NCBI GenBank assembly: GCA_963836605.1
Contig: CAWIKB010000016.1
Location: forward strand, 1-64,000
Direction: 5' to 3'
Source: Bog-473 sp963836605
GTDB lineage: Bacteria; Actinomycetota; Acidimicrobiia; Acidimicrobiales; RAAP-2
Length of the DNA: 64,000 nt
Shown here one piece after another: positions 54,528 through 63,847 of the stretch (the stretch's first letter is position 1; the number at the start of each line of letters is the position of its first letter). The notes under the pieces were generated by a model. It searched no databases. It was not told where the DNA came from and was given only the letters and a program-made list of their open reading frames with translations. The translations under genes and the position numbers were made by a program.

Positions 54528-57500
54528 ATTGCGGGGAACCTCAGCCCTAGCGTCGTCGCCGCGTCCATGCCGCGCAATGAGCATTTTCCCCCAATAGAGA
54601 TCCGTGCGAGCGGCAAAAAACTTCGCGTTCGCTCGTTCACTCGACGCAGCAGCGTGGGCAAAATACGAATACGCTTCCTCATAACGCCCTAGGACCGTGG
54701 CGAGGCCGCCCAGTGTCCGACTGATTGGGCCAGCAGTCGAAATGTCGGAGTAGTGCCATTGGTTTGAAAATGGCGCGAGCTGCTCGAACATCGGTCCAGC
54801 AGTTTCCGTATCGAGGCAATCGATGGCAGCATCGGCATAGGCGATCATGCCGGTAAGCCATGTCGCGTCCATCGGAAGGTCGAAGCCCGACCGCCCGAAT
54901 GCTCGCAGGAGAGCCAACGCGTCTTCATGGCGGTCTCCCTCGGAATGAGCCAATGCCATAGCTGCAACGAATACCGGTAGCCGGGGATTGTTAGCAATCG
55001 CCTGTTCTATGAGAGGAACCAAGTTGCCGAGTGTTCCTCGCCAGAGGCTCACCATGATCATCTGTGCTCCGAATATGACAATGGCGTCCGGTTCGCCTCC
55101 AGCGTTTCCAATCTGAAGCGCCTCGCTCGCCAAAGCTTCAGCATCGGCGGTGTCGCCGGCAATGAGGGCTCTTGTCGAACGCTGGAGCGCGTGCACCCAA
55201 GCCAGAAATGGCTGGTCAAGCTGTTCGACCAACGGTTCCTTGATCTTGAAGCAGCGGTCCATCTCATCGACGTCCCCGGCACACGCTGCCGTATACCGAC
55301 GCCCGCTGGCCGCGGAACAGAGCAAGAGTGGATCGCCGACCCTCTCGGCTCGCACGAGGGCTTCGCCAGACCGCTCTAAAGATTGTTCGAGCAAGGGTGG
55401 GACCGCCAGGGGTAGTAGCACGTGATTCAAAACACGCACAATATTGGCATCGTCACAGTTCGATTCGGCTATGGCAATGGCCTCGCCGCGAGTGCTTGTC
55501 GATGTTCGAGCGGACTACCGATGGTTGATTCGGAACAGAGTGTGGCAAGCACAAGGGCCCGGTCTGAGTGGTCAGGGGGGAGGCGATCAAGGGCTAGCTC
55601 CAGAATCGCCAATTTCTCGTCGTCGGTGCCGTCAACTGTGCTGAACGTGCCACGGTCATTTGCGAGTGCGGCAGATACAAGTCTCTCGGTGTCGTTGGCT
55701 TCGGCCGCCCGGCTGGCGGCATCGAGAAGCGTCGTACGAAACTCCGGGTTGCCGGTTTGGCGTTGGGCCGTTCCGAGTCCGATCCGAAGATCGAGCGCCA
55801 ATAAGGCGTCAGGCTCGTGAGCTCGCTCAATCAAACTTAGGGCTTGGGAGTAGTACCGCAAGGCGTCATCAGGGGCGAGACCGGCCAGCGCAGCGTCGCC
55901 GGCTTGTCGGGCGTAGTCGATAGCTTTGGCCAGGTCAGGTGACTGAGTCGCGTTGAACCAATGGCGGGCAAGTTCGCCCACGCGAGGGCCCGGGTGACCT
56001 CCACAGAGACCTTCGAGTGCCTCCCCTACCGTGCGGTGTGCCCGCGCCCGACGCGTCAGTCCGAACGTTTCGTACAGCGTGTGTTGAATGAGAGCGTGGG
56101 AAAAGCTGTAGCGCCCGGTCTTGTCCGCCGCCTCTCGGACGAGCGCCGCTTGAGTCGTGGCGTCGAGGATGTCCAGGAGGCCATCCTCGGAGACTCCCGT
56201 GGCTCGCGCAAGGAGATCGAAGTCAAAGTCTCGGCCGATGACTGCGGCGAGCGACAGGACGCGCTGTGCAACTTCACCGAGTCGCACCACTCTGGCCCGG
56301 ATGACTTCTCGAACGCTCTCAGGCAGGGTCAGGATGTCAAGACCCTCATCGGCAACCCACCGTCCTATGGGGTCCTGATAGATGGCACCCGTCTCGGAGA
56401 GGTGCCGCAGGACCTCGACCACGAAGAAGGGATTGCCATCGGTCTCTTGAAAGACTGCATGGGCAAGTTCCAGTGCGGGACCGTCGAGAGCGTGTCCAGC
56501 GGCGGCCTCCATGAGCGAAGCCACGCCGTCGTCATCTAGGCCGGTTAATTCAATTCGATTTATGGTGCATTGACGACGCAGGGCACCAAGCGCCTCCACC
56601 AGGGCTCCAGAACTCGCCAACTCGGTATCACGGTAGGTCCCGACAATCAACACCCTCATGGAGAGGTCCGATGCCGCAAGGTGGCGGAGGAGCATCAGAC
56701 TCCCAGTGTCAGCCCACTGGAGGTCGTCGAGGACAAGGACTACCGGTTGACGCTCTGAGGCCGAAGAGAGGAGGCCGACTACAGCAGCGAAGAGCAGATA
56801 TCGCTCAGAATCTGTGTCGGTGGCTTTCGAGGGGGGCAGGTTTGGAATCCTGCTGGTCAATGCCGGGACCAATCGGGCCAATTCGGATCCGTGCGCGACG
56901 ACGTGCGTTAGGAGTTGGTCCTCTGGAGCGTGCGCAATGAAATGCCCGAGCGATTCGGCAAAGAGTTGGTACGGCGTGGCGAGGTCTTCTTCGCAATGTC
57001 CGTAGAGGACGCAGGCGTCGGACCCGAAGGCGACTCGGCTTGCCTCGGCGGCAAGGGTGGTCTTGCCCTGTCCCGCCTCACCTGAAACGAGCACCACCTC
57101 TCGCTCCGCACCGCTCGTGACTCGTTTCACAGAATCTGCAATCGATTCGAGCTCACGCTGTCGTCCCACCACCCCAGTCTGGGGACGGTGTGCCAAACGC
57201 GTCGGCAGCGGTACCGCTGCGTCTCGATCCTCATCAGCCAGCGGCTCCCAATGCACCCGGACGGTCTCGACCGGATCAGGAAGCCCCTTAAGGCTGAGTG
57301 CCCCAACGGACTCGCAGTCGTGGCGACTACGCCGCCCCGCCGTCAGCCGTACCACGTCGGCGGCCAGAATCTGACCGCCCTCGCAGGCCGCACACAACCG
57401 GGCAGCCTGGATCACCGGGTCACCGAAATAGTCCTCTCCTTCTCTCGCCACCTCTCCTCCGCTGATACCAACCCTGAGTCCTACGTGGTAATCGTGGGAG

Positions 57501-57751
57501 TCATTGTGTTGCTTCACTCTCTGTTGCATGGCAACGCCACACGAGATGGCGCTGGAGGCTGAGGCAAAGGCCACCATGATCCCGTCGCCCAAGTTCTTCA
57601 CCTCGACCCCGTCCGCTTCGGCAACGGCTTGGCGAAGGATGGAGAAGTGGCTGCGCCGAACGCCGTCGGCATCGTCCGGGGCCAGGCTGGCCGCGAGCCT
57701 CGTCGAGCCGACGATATCGGTGAACAGGATGGTGATGCTTTCGGTGCTCAC
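54528..57751 (-). pseudogene. class III adenylyl cyclase/AAA ATPase/TPR regulator, frameshifted and cut by IS3
   Basis: From the GTG at 57751 the protein has a class III cyclase domain (ITILFTDIVGSTRLA with metal Asp, VKNLGDGIMVAF with Lys and the second Asp). The transition-state Asn position reads GDPVIQAARLC, a variant common in this group. An AAA domain follows (Walker A GEAGQGKT, Walker B VLVLDDLQWAD), then helical TPR-like repeats. The frame stops at 55469, but the neighbouring frame continues the same repeats (EAIAIAESNCDDANIVRVLN). One missing base near 55485 explains this. The 3' end runs into the IS3 element. An upstream start at 57841 is possible. It probably no longer makes a full protein. 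Confidence 0.8.
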
Positions 57752-58295
57752 GCTGAGGCATTCACGCTGGCGCCGCTGCGAATCTGCAAGCGGCCGGAAA
57801 TCTTGTTCCGACCCGATTCTTGACAGAGACGCGTTGCGCACTCAGCCGCTTCACCCGTGGCTCCCTTGGTTCCCGATGACGAGGCACCGGTAAGCAAGCT
57901 TCGGGGGAGGAGAAAGGAGGACGATTCCTTTTGGGTTCGTTCTTCACCTGTCTCTCATCTCGTGAGCTACCTGAAGTGTCCATTTCCGTGACCAGATTTC
58001 GCAATATGGTGCGTCTCGTAAGTACAGCCGGACCTAGCCATGGGGAATTGCTGGGTTCCCACACCCATCTCAGGTGATAGTGGCGTAGGTCCTCCGCCAT
58101 TATGTCCTACTAGGGAACTGGGGTGACACGTTGTGAAGGTGCACCGTTCGTTGGCACCCACAGAAGAGGAACGACATGGCCATGGCCCAGTCTCGTCTCC
58201 GAAGTCTGATTTGAGAAAGCCCTGATCAGGTTCCACGGATGACATTCTCGGCACCCACAGGTGAAGCTTCGTTGCCGGATTAGAGCTGATCAGGT

Positions 58296-58324
58296 CCAGG
58301 GTTTGAGTCCCACAGCGCCCACCA
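58296..58324 (+). other. tRNA 3'-end fragment ending in CCA
   Basis: The sequence gggtttgagtcccacagcgcccacca looks like a T-loop, T-stem 3' side, acceptor strand and CCA. The 5' side of the T-stem does not pair fully and no gggcgct acceptor strand is found upstream, so this is not a whole tRNA gene. It is likely an attachment-site scar. Confidence 0.5.
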
Positions 58325-58350
58325 TGACCCGCCACACCAACGAAGTAAGG

Positions 58351-58400
58351 ATTGGGCGAACGGCCGGAAGCCGGGCAAAGGGTGTGGGCGATGGCGACTC
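58351..58400. repeat. dispersed repeat R1, core copy
   Basis: attgggcgaacggccggaag followed by ccgggcaaaggg matches the core of the R1 repeats at 42.8 and 61.1 kb. As at 42.8 kb, it follows a tRNA 3' fragment at a distance of about 30 bases. Confidence 0.5.
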
Positions 58401-58655
58401 GGCCACTGGACATAGGCGAGTAACTCCTGACAAGGGGACCTCGTCAACCTCTTCGTTCCGGCCATTTGGACGATCAGGGCATCACAGCGGTAGGGCAGCC
58501 AGCAGACTCCGCTCAGATCCGTAGGGCCGGCCGATGACACACCGACCAACACGCCGAGCGCTAGCCCATGTGGACGTGGGTGTCTACCGGCCGGACCCAC
58601 TTCGAACTCATCGCATGGCTGTTTCTAGCGGCCTTCAGGTGGGTGCCCTCGAGGA

Positions 58656-58683
58656 TTGACACTCAGAGAACGTGCGTCATACT
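58656..58683 (+). promoter_or_regulatory. promoter of the cNMP-binding acyltransferase, leaderless
   Basis: A perfect TTGACA (58656-58661), a 16-base spacer and CATACT (58678-58683) lie exactly six bases before the ATG at 58690. Transcription should start on or next to the start codon. Confidence 0.65.
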
Positions 58684-58689
58684 CCCGGG

Positions 58690-59790
58690 ATGGAATTGAC
58701 GTTCGGCTGGGCGCAGACGAGTGATGAGATCGAGGCGGCGCAGCGGATCCGCTACTCCGTCTACGTTCAAGAACTGGATCGGTACCATGGCTTGGCAGAT
58801 GATGTAGACAGACGCCTTGCAGAACCTGAAGACGAAACCGCGTGGATATTCTATGCCCACGATGGGGATGCCATCGTTGCCACCGGACGCTGCAATTGGG
58901 GAGGCAATGGGTTCTCGGAGCGTCAGATTGAGCAGTACCAGCTGGACTACTTCCTTGGTGAGATCCCTGCCGAGCTGATGGCTGTCGGAGAACGCTACGC
59001 AGTACTGCCGAAGTACCGCGGCCTGCACCTCCTAGAAGGCCTCGGGACGGCCATGAGTCCACTCCTCGAGGCCAATGGCGTCAGGGTCCTCATTGGGGCC
59101 AGCGAGCCTCACCTCTTGCCGATGTACATGGCCCTTGGTCAGCGCCCGTACACAACAAGGAACATCAATAGTCCTGAGGCGGGCTACTTGGTTCCCATGG
59201 TGGGCTGCGTCCCCGACGTTTCGGCCCTCAAAGGTGTCGGATATGGGACCACTCCCCGTGAGCTCCCAGAGTGTATGGCCAGGCTTTCGATGGAGTCGTC
59301 GTGGATCCGCGCTGACGTTCTCAGTCAGCCGCAGGCCTATTGGCACGAGATCTATCAGGCGCTGGAGGATCTGCACGGCGAGGCGATCAGCGCGTTCGAC
59401 AACTTCGACGAGGACGAAGCGCAACGCTGTATCGCTCGGAGCACCATCATCACCTGTGCTCCGGGGGACCGCGTCGTCAAACGGGGGAGTTCTACGCGCA
59501 ATATCTTCGTCGTCCTCGAAGGCCTGCTCGTGGCGCTCGACGACGGCCGGATCGTCGGCGCCCTGAGCCCTGGCGATGTCTTCGGAGAAATGGAATTCCT
59601 CCTCGAGAACAAGCGCTCGTTCGACGTCGACGCCATCGCTGAAGGCACTCGAATCCTGTGTCTCAGTGAGGGGACGCTCCGAACGATGATTTCCGAGGAC
59701 GCCCCGGTGGCCGCCAAGCTGCTCGCCAACGTGTCCAAGATGCTGTGCGTGCGACTCATCCAGGCTCATGCACGATGGGCATCTCGATGA
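58690..59790 (+). CDS. GNAT-like acyltransferase fused to a cyclic-nucleotide-binding domain
   Basis: The 366-residue protein has two domains. Residues 1-200 resemble N-acyl amino acid synthase/autoinducer-synthase-type GNAT enzymes: AQRIRYSVYVQELDRY, then DAIVATGRCN, AVGERYAVLPKYRGLHLLEGL and a Cys in GASEPHLLPMYMALGQRPY and the following loop. Residues about 235-366 are a cNMP-binding domain (GDRVVKRGSSTRNIFVVLEG, then FGEMEFLLENKRSFDV), with the Glu and Arg of the phosphate-binding cassette present. I chose the ATG at 58690 because a leaderless promoter precedes it. A frame start at 58672 adds six residues. A cyclase gene (broken) lies upstream in the opposite direction. cAMP-controlled acyl transfer is my inference. 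In mycobacterial Pat the domain order is the reverse. Confidence 0.85.
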   Translation: MELTFGWAQTSDEIEAAQRIRYSVYVQELDRYHGLADDVDRRLAEPEDETAWIFYAHDGDAIVATGRCNWGGNGFSERQIEQYQLDYFLGEIPAELMAVGERYAVLPKYRGLHLLEGLGTAMSPLLEANGVRVLIGASEPHLLPMYMALGQRPYTTRNINSPEAGYLVPMVGCVPDVSALKGVGYGTTPRELPECMARLSMESSWIRADVLSQPQAYWHEIYQALEDLHGEAISAFDNFDEDEAQRCIARSTIITCAPGDRVVKRGSSTRNIFVVLEGLLVALDDGRIVGALSPGDVFGEMEFLLENKRSFDVDAIAEGTRILCLSEGTLRTMISEDAPVAAKLLANVSKMLCVRLIQAHARWASR

Positions 59791-59979
59791 GGGACTGTGA
59801 ACACAAGCCCAAAACGACAGCACGCACGTGGGGGTGCCGCGAACCCCATCCGCCCTTCTGGCCTGGATAAATGCGATGTCGCGCCGGTCGCGTTCGCACC
59901 TGGGTGGGTCGCAAGCGAGGATCTCGGTGAGACGGCCGGCGCATTCGGTGACAAGGTGTTGGTCGGTGCTGCCAGCCCC

Positions 59980-59985
59980 TAGGGT
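59980..59985 (+). promoter_or_regulatory. -10 box of the LLM oxidoreductase gene, leaderless
   Basis: TAGGGT ends six bases before the ATG at 59992. A TTGGTC at 59959-59964 is a weak -35 candidate with a 15-base spacer. Confidence 0.4.
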
Positions 59986-59991
59986 GGCGAA

Positions 59992-60972
59992 ATGACCCGA
60001 CTCGGCTACCAGATCCCCAACTTCACCTATCCCGCCACAGGTCCCGCCGAGATCTTCCCCGCCGTCGTTCGCCAGGCGCAGGAGGCCGAGGCGTCAGGTT
60101 TCGACACCGTCTTGGTGATGGACCACTTCTACCAGTTGCCAATGCTTGGACCACCCGCGAACGACATGCTCGAGTGCTACACCCTCCTTTCGGCCCTGGC
60201 CCAGCACACAAAACGGGTGCGACTGTCGGCACTCGTCACCGGCAACACCTATCGGAACCCGGCTTTGCTGGTGAAAGAAGTCACCACGCTCGACCATGTC
60301 TCCGGGGGACGCGGGCAGCTCGCCATCGGCGCGGGCTGGTTCCAGCTCGAACACGACAGTCTCGGCTTCGAGTTCGGAACCTTCACCGACCGCTTCGAGC
60401 GACTGGAGGAATCGCTGCAGATCATCAGAGGCATGCTGGCCGGCGACCGACCGACCATCCGCGGCCGTTGGTACACCGTGGTCGAGGCCGTCAACTCACC
60501 GGCACCACTATCGAAGATCCCGCTCATGATCGGCGGTGCCGGCGAGAAGAAGACCCTGCGCCTGGTGGCACAGTACGCCGACGAGTCGAACATCATCTGC
60601 CAACCCAACGAGGTCCCACGCAAGCTCGACGTCCTGGCCGAGCACTGCGAGGCCCTTGGGCGCGACCGGAGCGCGATCACCGTCAGCGTGCAAGCCAACG
60701 CGTGCGTTGCACCGAGCCATGAGCTAGCCGAATCCGAAGCGGACGCCTTTCTCAAGGCCCGCGGCATCGACCTGTCGTCCATGAGCACCGAGGATGCCGG
60801 AGCCATCCGGGCGATGATCACCCTCGGCGACCCGGACGAGGTAGGCGAAATCTTCGCGGCACGCCTCATCGAGGGAGTCGATGGCTTTACTGTAAATGCG
60901 CCCGCTAATTGCCACATCGAGGGTCGCGTGGCGCTACTCGGCAACGTGCTCTCCAAGGTGGTGGGCGTTTGA
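59992..60972 (+). CDS. LLM-class F420-dependent oxidoreductase
   Basis: The 326-residue TIM-barrel protein belongs to the luciferase-like family that uses F420 or flavin. It starts RLGYQIPNFTYP, has VMDHFYQLPMLG, RVRLSALVTGNTYRNPALLVKEVTTLDHVSGGRGQLAIGAGW, then PLMIGGAGEKKTLRLVAQYAD. These are the standard cofactor-binding strands of the TIGR03560-type group. Substrate unknown. It follows the acyltransferase by 200 bases in the same direction but has its own leaderless promoter. Confidence 0.92.
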   Translation: MTRLGYQIPNFTYPATGPAEIFPAVVRQAQEAEASGFDTVLVMDHFYQLPMLGPPANDMLECYTLLSALAQHTKRVRLSALVTGNTYRNPALLVKEVTTLDHVSGGRGQLAIGAGWFQLEHDSLGFEFGTFTDRFERLEESLQIIRGMLAGDRPTIRGRWYTVVEAVNSPAPLSKIPLMIGGAGEKKTLRLVAQYADESNIICQPNEVPRKLDVLAEHCEALGRDRSAITVSVQANACVAPSHELAESEADAFLKARGIDLSSMSTEDAGAIRAMITLGDPDEVGEIFAARLIEGVDGFTVNAPANCHIEGRVALLGNVLSKVVGV

Positions 60973-61121
60973 TCCTGGCGCCGACTCAAGGTCCGAAACT
61001 CGATACCTGGCAATACGGGGATTTCTTCGGTAAGCCTGTGGGTGTCGAAAGGTGCCACCACCTTGCCATCGCTCGTTTCGACGCTCTGGAACACTCCGAG
61101 TGCATAAGGTCCATGGTTTGT

Positions 61122-61209
61122 CGTTGACACCAAAGAAGGGAGGGGCCCCGGGAATGGCCGGAAGCCGGACCCGAGGCGAGGAGCCGCCCCACCAAGGGCG
61201 AGCGACGAG
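61122..61209. repeat. dispersed repeat R1, copy 2
   Basis: This is nearly the same as the segment at 42841-42928, including gaggggccccgggaa, ggccggaagccgga and ggcgagcgacgagc. Differences are scattered substitutions and one base gap. Confidence 0.65.
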
Positions 61210-61229
61210 CGGCCACGTTGCGAATGGAT

Positions 61230-61275
61230 GGGACCCGGCCACCGCCGGAAGTCGGACAGGGAGTGAGGCCGACTC
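61230..61275. repeat. dispersed repeat R1, partial tandem copy
   Basis: The stretch gacccggccaccgccggaag followed by tcggacagggagtgaggccga is a degenerate copy of the R1 core, directly after copy 2. Confidence 0.45.
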
Positions 61276-61474
61276 GTGGGACGCCGAAATGGCGAACGGG
61301 CGACGGCCCCAAGCCCGGGAGCCAGTTGCGCCCGCTTGGGAGGAGATGCGCCCACGCGGTGGCCAGGGGGCTGTTCATAATGATGGTCGGGTCAAGGTTG
61401 AAATCGGCATTCTAGCCCGTTCCCAGTGAGTCACAAATCGACCAATGGCTAATTTCAACCGAGCGGCTCACCGG

Positions 61475-61480
61475 TAGCGT
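61475..61480 (+). promoter_or_regulatory. -10 box of the sulfatase gene, leaderless
   Basis: TAGCGT ends six bases before the ATG at 61487, the spacing shared by several genes in this window. The -35 region (tttcaa) is weak. Confidence 0.4.
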
Positions 61481-61486
61481 TGCAAC

Positions 61487-63127
61487 ATGGACAGACCCAA
61501 CATCTTGCTCATCATGACCGACGAAGAGCGCTATCCGCCTCCCTATGAACCGCAGGCGGTCAAGACCTTTCGGAAGGAGCAGCTTCCGGCCCGGGAGTCG
61601 ATCCGGGCCCGGGGCCTGGAGTTCCACCGGCACTACGCAGGCTCGACGGCGTGCACACCCAGCCGAGCGACGCTGTTCACCGGCCAGTACCCTTCACTGC
61701 ACGGAGTGACCTCCACCGACGGTGTGGCCAAGCAGAACACCGACCCCGGGATGCAGTGGCTCGATCCGAACACGGTGCCGACCCTGGGTGACTGGTTCAG
61801 AGCCGGCGGCTATCAGACCCACTATCGGGGCAAGTGGCACGTCTCGTTCGCCGACCTGACGACCCCGGGCTCGCATGAGGGGCTGAAGGCCTCCGACGAC
61901 GACGGCAACCCGCTGTCGGATGCGGTCGAGGCGTATCGCAAGGCCGACAGGCTCGACCCGTTCGGGTTCGCGGGATGGATCGGGCGCGAGCCCCACGGGG
62001 CCGAAAAGTCCGATTGCGGGACCGTGCGCGACGGCGTCTTCGCCGAGCAGGTCGTCGCGCTGTTCGGCGAACTGGCAGCATCGCGGGCCGAGGGTCCATG
62101 GCTGACAGTCGCCTCCTTTGTCAATCCTCACGACATCGCCTTCTCGGGCTTCGGATGGGAGCAGATGCTGTGTTTCGGGCCGCCGGACGACACCGTGCCC
62201 GAAGTGCCCGAAGCGCCGTCCCAGTCGGACGCGTTCAGCGGCCGCCCTGCGTGCCAGGAGGCGTTCAAGGCGATTTGGCCCCAGATGATCTTCGAGACCG
62301 CCACCGACCTTGGCTATCGGAGGCTCTACTACTACCTGTTGAAGCTGGTGGACAAGGCCATCGGGCGCATTCTTGAAGCGCTCGAACAGTCGGGCATGGC
62401 TGACGACACCATCGTCGTGTTCACGTCGGACCACGGGGACCTACTCGGCGCCCACGGGGGCTTGATTCAGAAGTGGTGCAATGCGTTCGACGAGGCCACC
62501 CGCGTACCGTTACTCGTCGCCGGTCCCGGCGTCAAGCACGGGCGTGGAGGCATAGACGTGCCGACCAGCCACGTCGACCTGATCCCCACGCTCTTAGGAT
62601 TGGCCGACATCGACCCCGAGCAGGCAACCGCTGGCGTCGGTGCCCATCACGACGAGGCCCAGCCCCTACCTGGGCGGGACCTGAGCCCAGTGGTCCGAGG
62701 GCAGATGGACCCAACTGCGTTTGCCTCGCCGATCTACTTCATGACTGAGGACGACGTAACCCGGGGAATGACTCAGGTCAACATCTTGACCGGGGCCGCG
62801 TTCGATCCGGTCGCACCGCCTATCAATATCGAATCGGTGCTGTCAACCCTCCCAACCGGTGACGGTGGCACACCCGAGTTGTGGAAGCTGAACCACTACT
62901 ACCAGCGGCTCGACGACTGGTACGCCGCACAAGGGGTCCCTCCGAACCCGTTCCTGGGTCCAGCCACACAGCCCGACTGGGAGCTGCACAACCTGACCGT
63001 GGACCCCGAGGAGCGTCACAACCGCGCCTTCGACGATCCTGCAGCTACATCGAGCATGAAGTCTGTGCTCGAATCGGAGCGTGACGCCAAGCGGCGGATA
63101 CCGCAGCTACGGAACGCCACCACCTGA
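61487..63127 (+). CDS. type I sulfatase (formylglycine-dependent)
   Basis: The 546-residue alkaline-phosphatase-superfamily enzyme cleaves sulfate esters. Cys56 in CTPSRATLFTG is the residue converted to formylglycine. Metal and catalytic residues are visible in LLIMTDEERY, YRGKWHVS, FVNPHDIAF and FTSDHGDLLGAHGG. There is no signal peptide, so it is probably cytoplasmic. No formylglycine-generating enzyme gene is in the window. The N-terminal PPYEP insert and the late FNPFLGPATQPDWELHNLT region fit the choline-sulfatase-like/arylsulfatase A type seen in soil and marine actinobacteria. The substrate is open. Confidence 0.92.
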   Translation: MDRPNILLIMTDEERYPPPYEPQAVKTFRKEQLPARESIRARGLEFHRHYAGSTACTPSRATLFTGQYPSLHGVTSTDGVAKQNTDPGMQWLDPNTVPTLGDWFRAGGYQTHYRGKWHVSFADLTTPGSHEGLKASDDDGNPLSDAVEAYRKADRLDPFGFAGWIGREPHGAEKSDCGTVRDGVFAEQVVALFGELAASRAEGPWLTVASFVNPHDIAFSGFGWEQMLCFGPPDDTVPEVPEAPSQSDAFSGRPACQEAFKAIWPQMIFETATDLGYRRLYYYLLKLVDKAIGRILEALEQSGMADDTIVVFTSDHGDLLGAHGGLIQKWCNAFDEATRVPLLVAGPGVKHGRGGIDVPTSHVDLIPTLLGLADIDPEQATAGVGAHHDEAQPLPGRDLSPVVRGQMDPTAFASPIYFMTEDDVTRGMTQVNILTGAAFDPVAPPINIESVLSTLPTGDGGTPELWKLNHYYQRLDDWYAAQGVPPNPFLGPATQPDWELHNLTVDPEERHNRAFDDPAATSSMKSVLESERDAKRRIPQLRNATT

Positions 63128-63148
63128 GCACTTCTTGGAGGCGCGCTC

Positions 63149-63198
63149 CGTTCCTGGGACCGACCACCGAGCCCGACAGGGAGCTGCACAATCTGACC
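63149..63198 (+). pseudogene. echo of a sulfatase 3' end
   Basis: Fifty bases (cgttcctgggaccgaccacc to ctgacc) match the sulfatase coding segment at 62949-62998 at about 86 percent and encode FLGPTTEPDRELHNLT. The offset is exactly 200 bases. It is the remnant of a second sulfatase gene or of a duplication, cut by the ISL3 remnant that follows. Confidence 0.6.
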
Positions 63199-63200
63199 CG

Positions 63201-63596
63201 CCCATTTGGCCGCACGCGTCGTCAGCAGGCAGTTCTTGGCCGCGATGCGGTGATCGGAGAGCACCCAGGTGGCCGCAGGTTGCTTCTCAGGGGCGAGGAG
63301 AAACTGAGCGACGAGGCCTCAGAGCGCCTGCGTTCCCTCCTCGAGCTCGGGGACCCAGGCGCCGAAGTGGCCATCGCCTATCGCGTGAAAGAACGCTTAC
63401 GCGACTTCTATCGGACTGCGCCGATCCCGACGAGGCCAAGGCGATGCTGCCGAGCTCCAGACGCACTGCACGAAGAAGGCCATGCCGCCCGAGATCCAGC
63501 GTCTCGGGCGCACCATCGAGCATTGGTTCGACAAGATCACCAACTACCACCTGGCCCGGGTCTCCAACGGCCCCACCGAAGCGCTGACAACCTGAT
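63201..63596 (+). pseudogene. ISL3-family transposase remnant, multiply frameshifted
   Basis: Three frames in succession encode GEHPGGRRLLLRGEEKLSDEAS with YRVKERLRDFYR, then DPDEAKAML, then PEIQRLGRTIEHWFDKITNYHLARVSNGPTEALTT. This is the C-terminal DDE part of an ISL3-type transposase (final Glu in NGPTEA). At least two frameshifts make it inactive. Confidence 0.75.
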
Positions 63597-63847
63597 CCCA
63601 GTGTTTCGATAGTGCCAGCCACGGGTGCGGTGCGGGTGAGACTGCTCCTACGGTTGGTGACCGTGCCGAGGTCTGACTCCAATACTTATCTGGACGGCCC
63701 GTGGGGAGCGTCTTGCGCTTGAATTGTCGACCTCGGCACGTTCACCGGAGAAGCCCGCTGACTTTATAGGTGCTTGGTCCAAACTCGACTCGACTGGGAT
63801 TTCGTCGCGGCCTTCTTTACCCCGAAACCACCAAGGAGGAGAACGTA

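Larger units (their letters stand above)
57842..58655. other. 814-base noncoding stretch with element scars
   Basis: This gap between the cyclase and the acyltransferase holds the tRNA fragment at 58296-58324 and an R1 core at 58351-58400. Open frames here are spurious. One gives the peptide WALWDSNP, a well-known false translation of tRNA 3' ends. Confidence 0.6.
60973..61474. other. about 500-base gap filled by R1 repeats
   Basis: No gene is supported. The stretch contains one full and one partial R1 copy (see the separate entries). The GC-rich tracts could form several hairpins. Confidence 0.5.

Noticed and set aside
58280..58600. A minus-strand frame giving a peptide with WALWDSNP
   Set aside because: This peptide is the usual spurious translation of the complement of a tRNA 3' end, and the plus strand indeed holds such a fragment.
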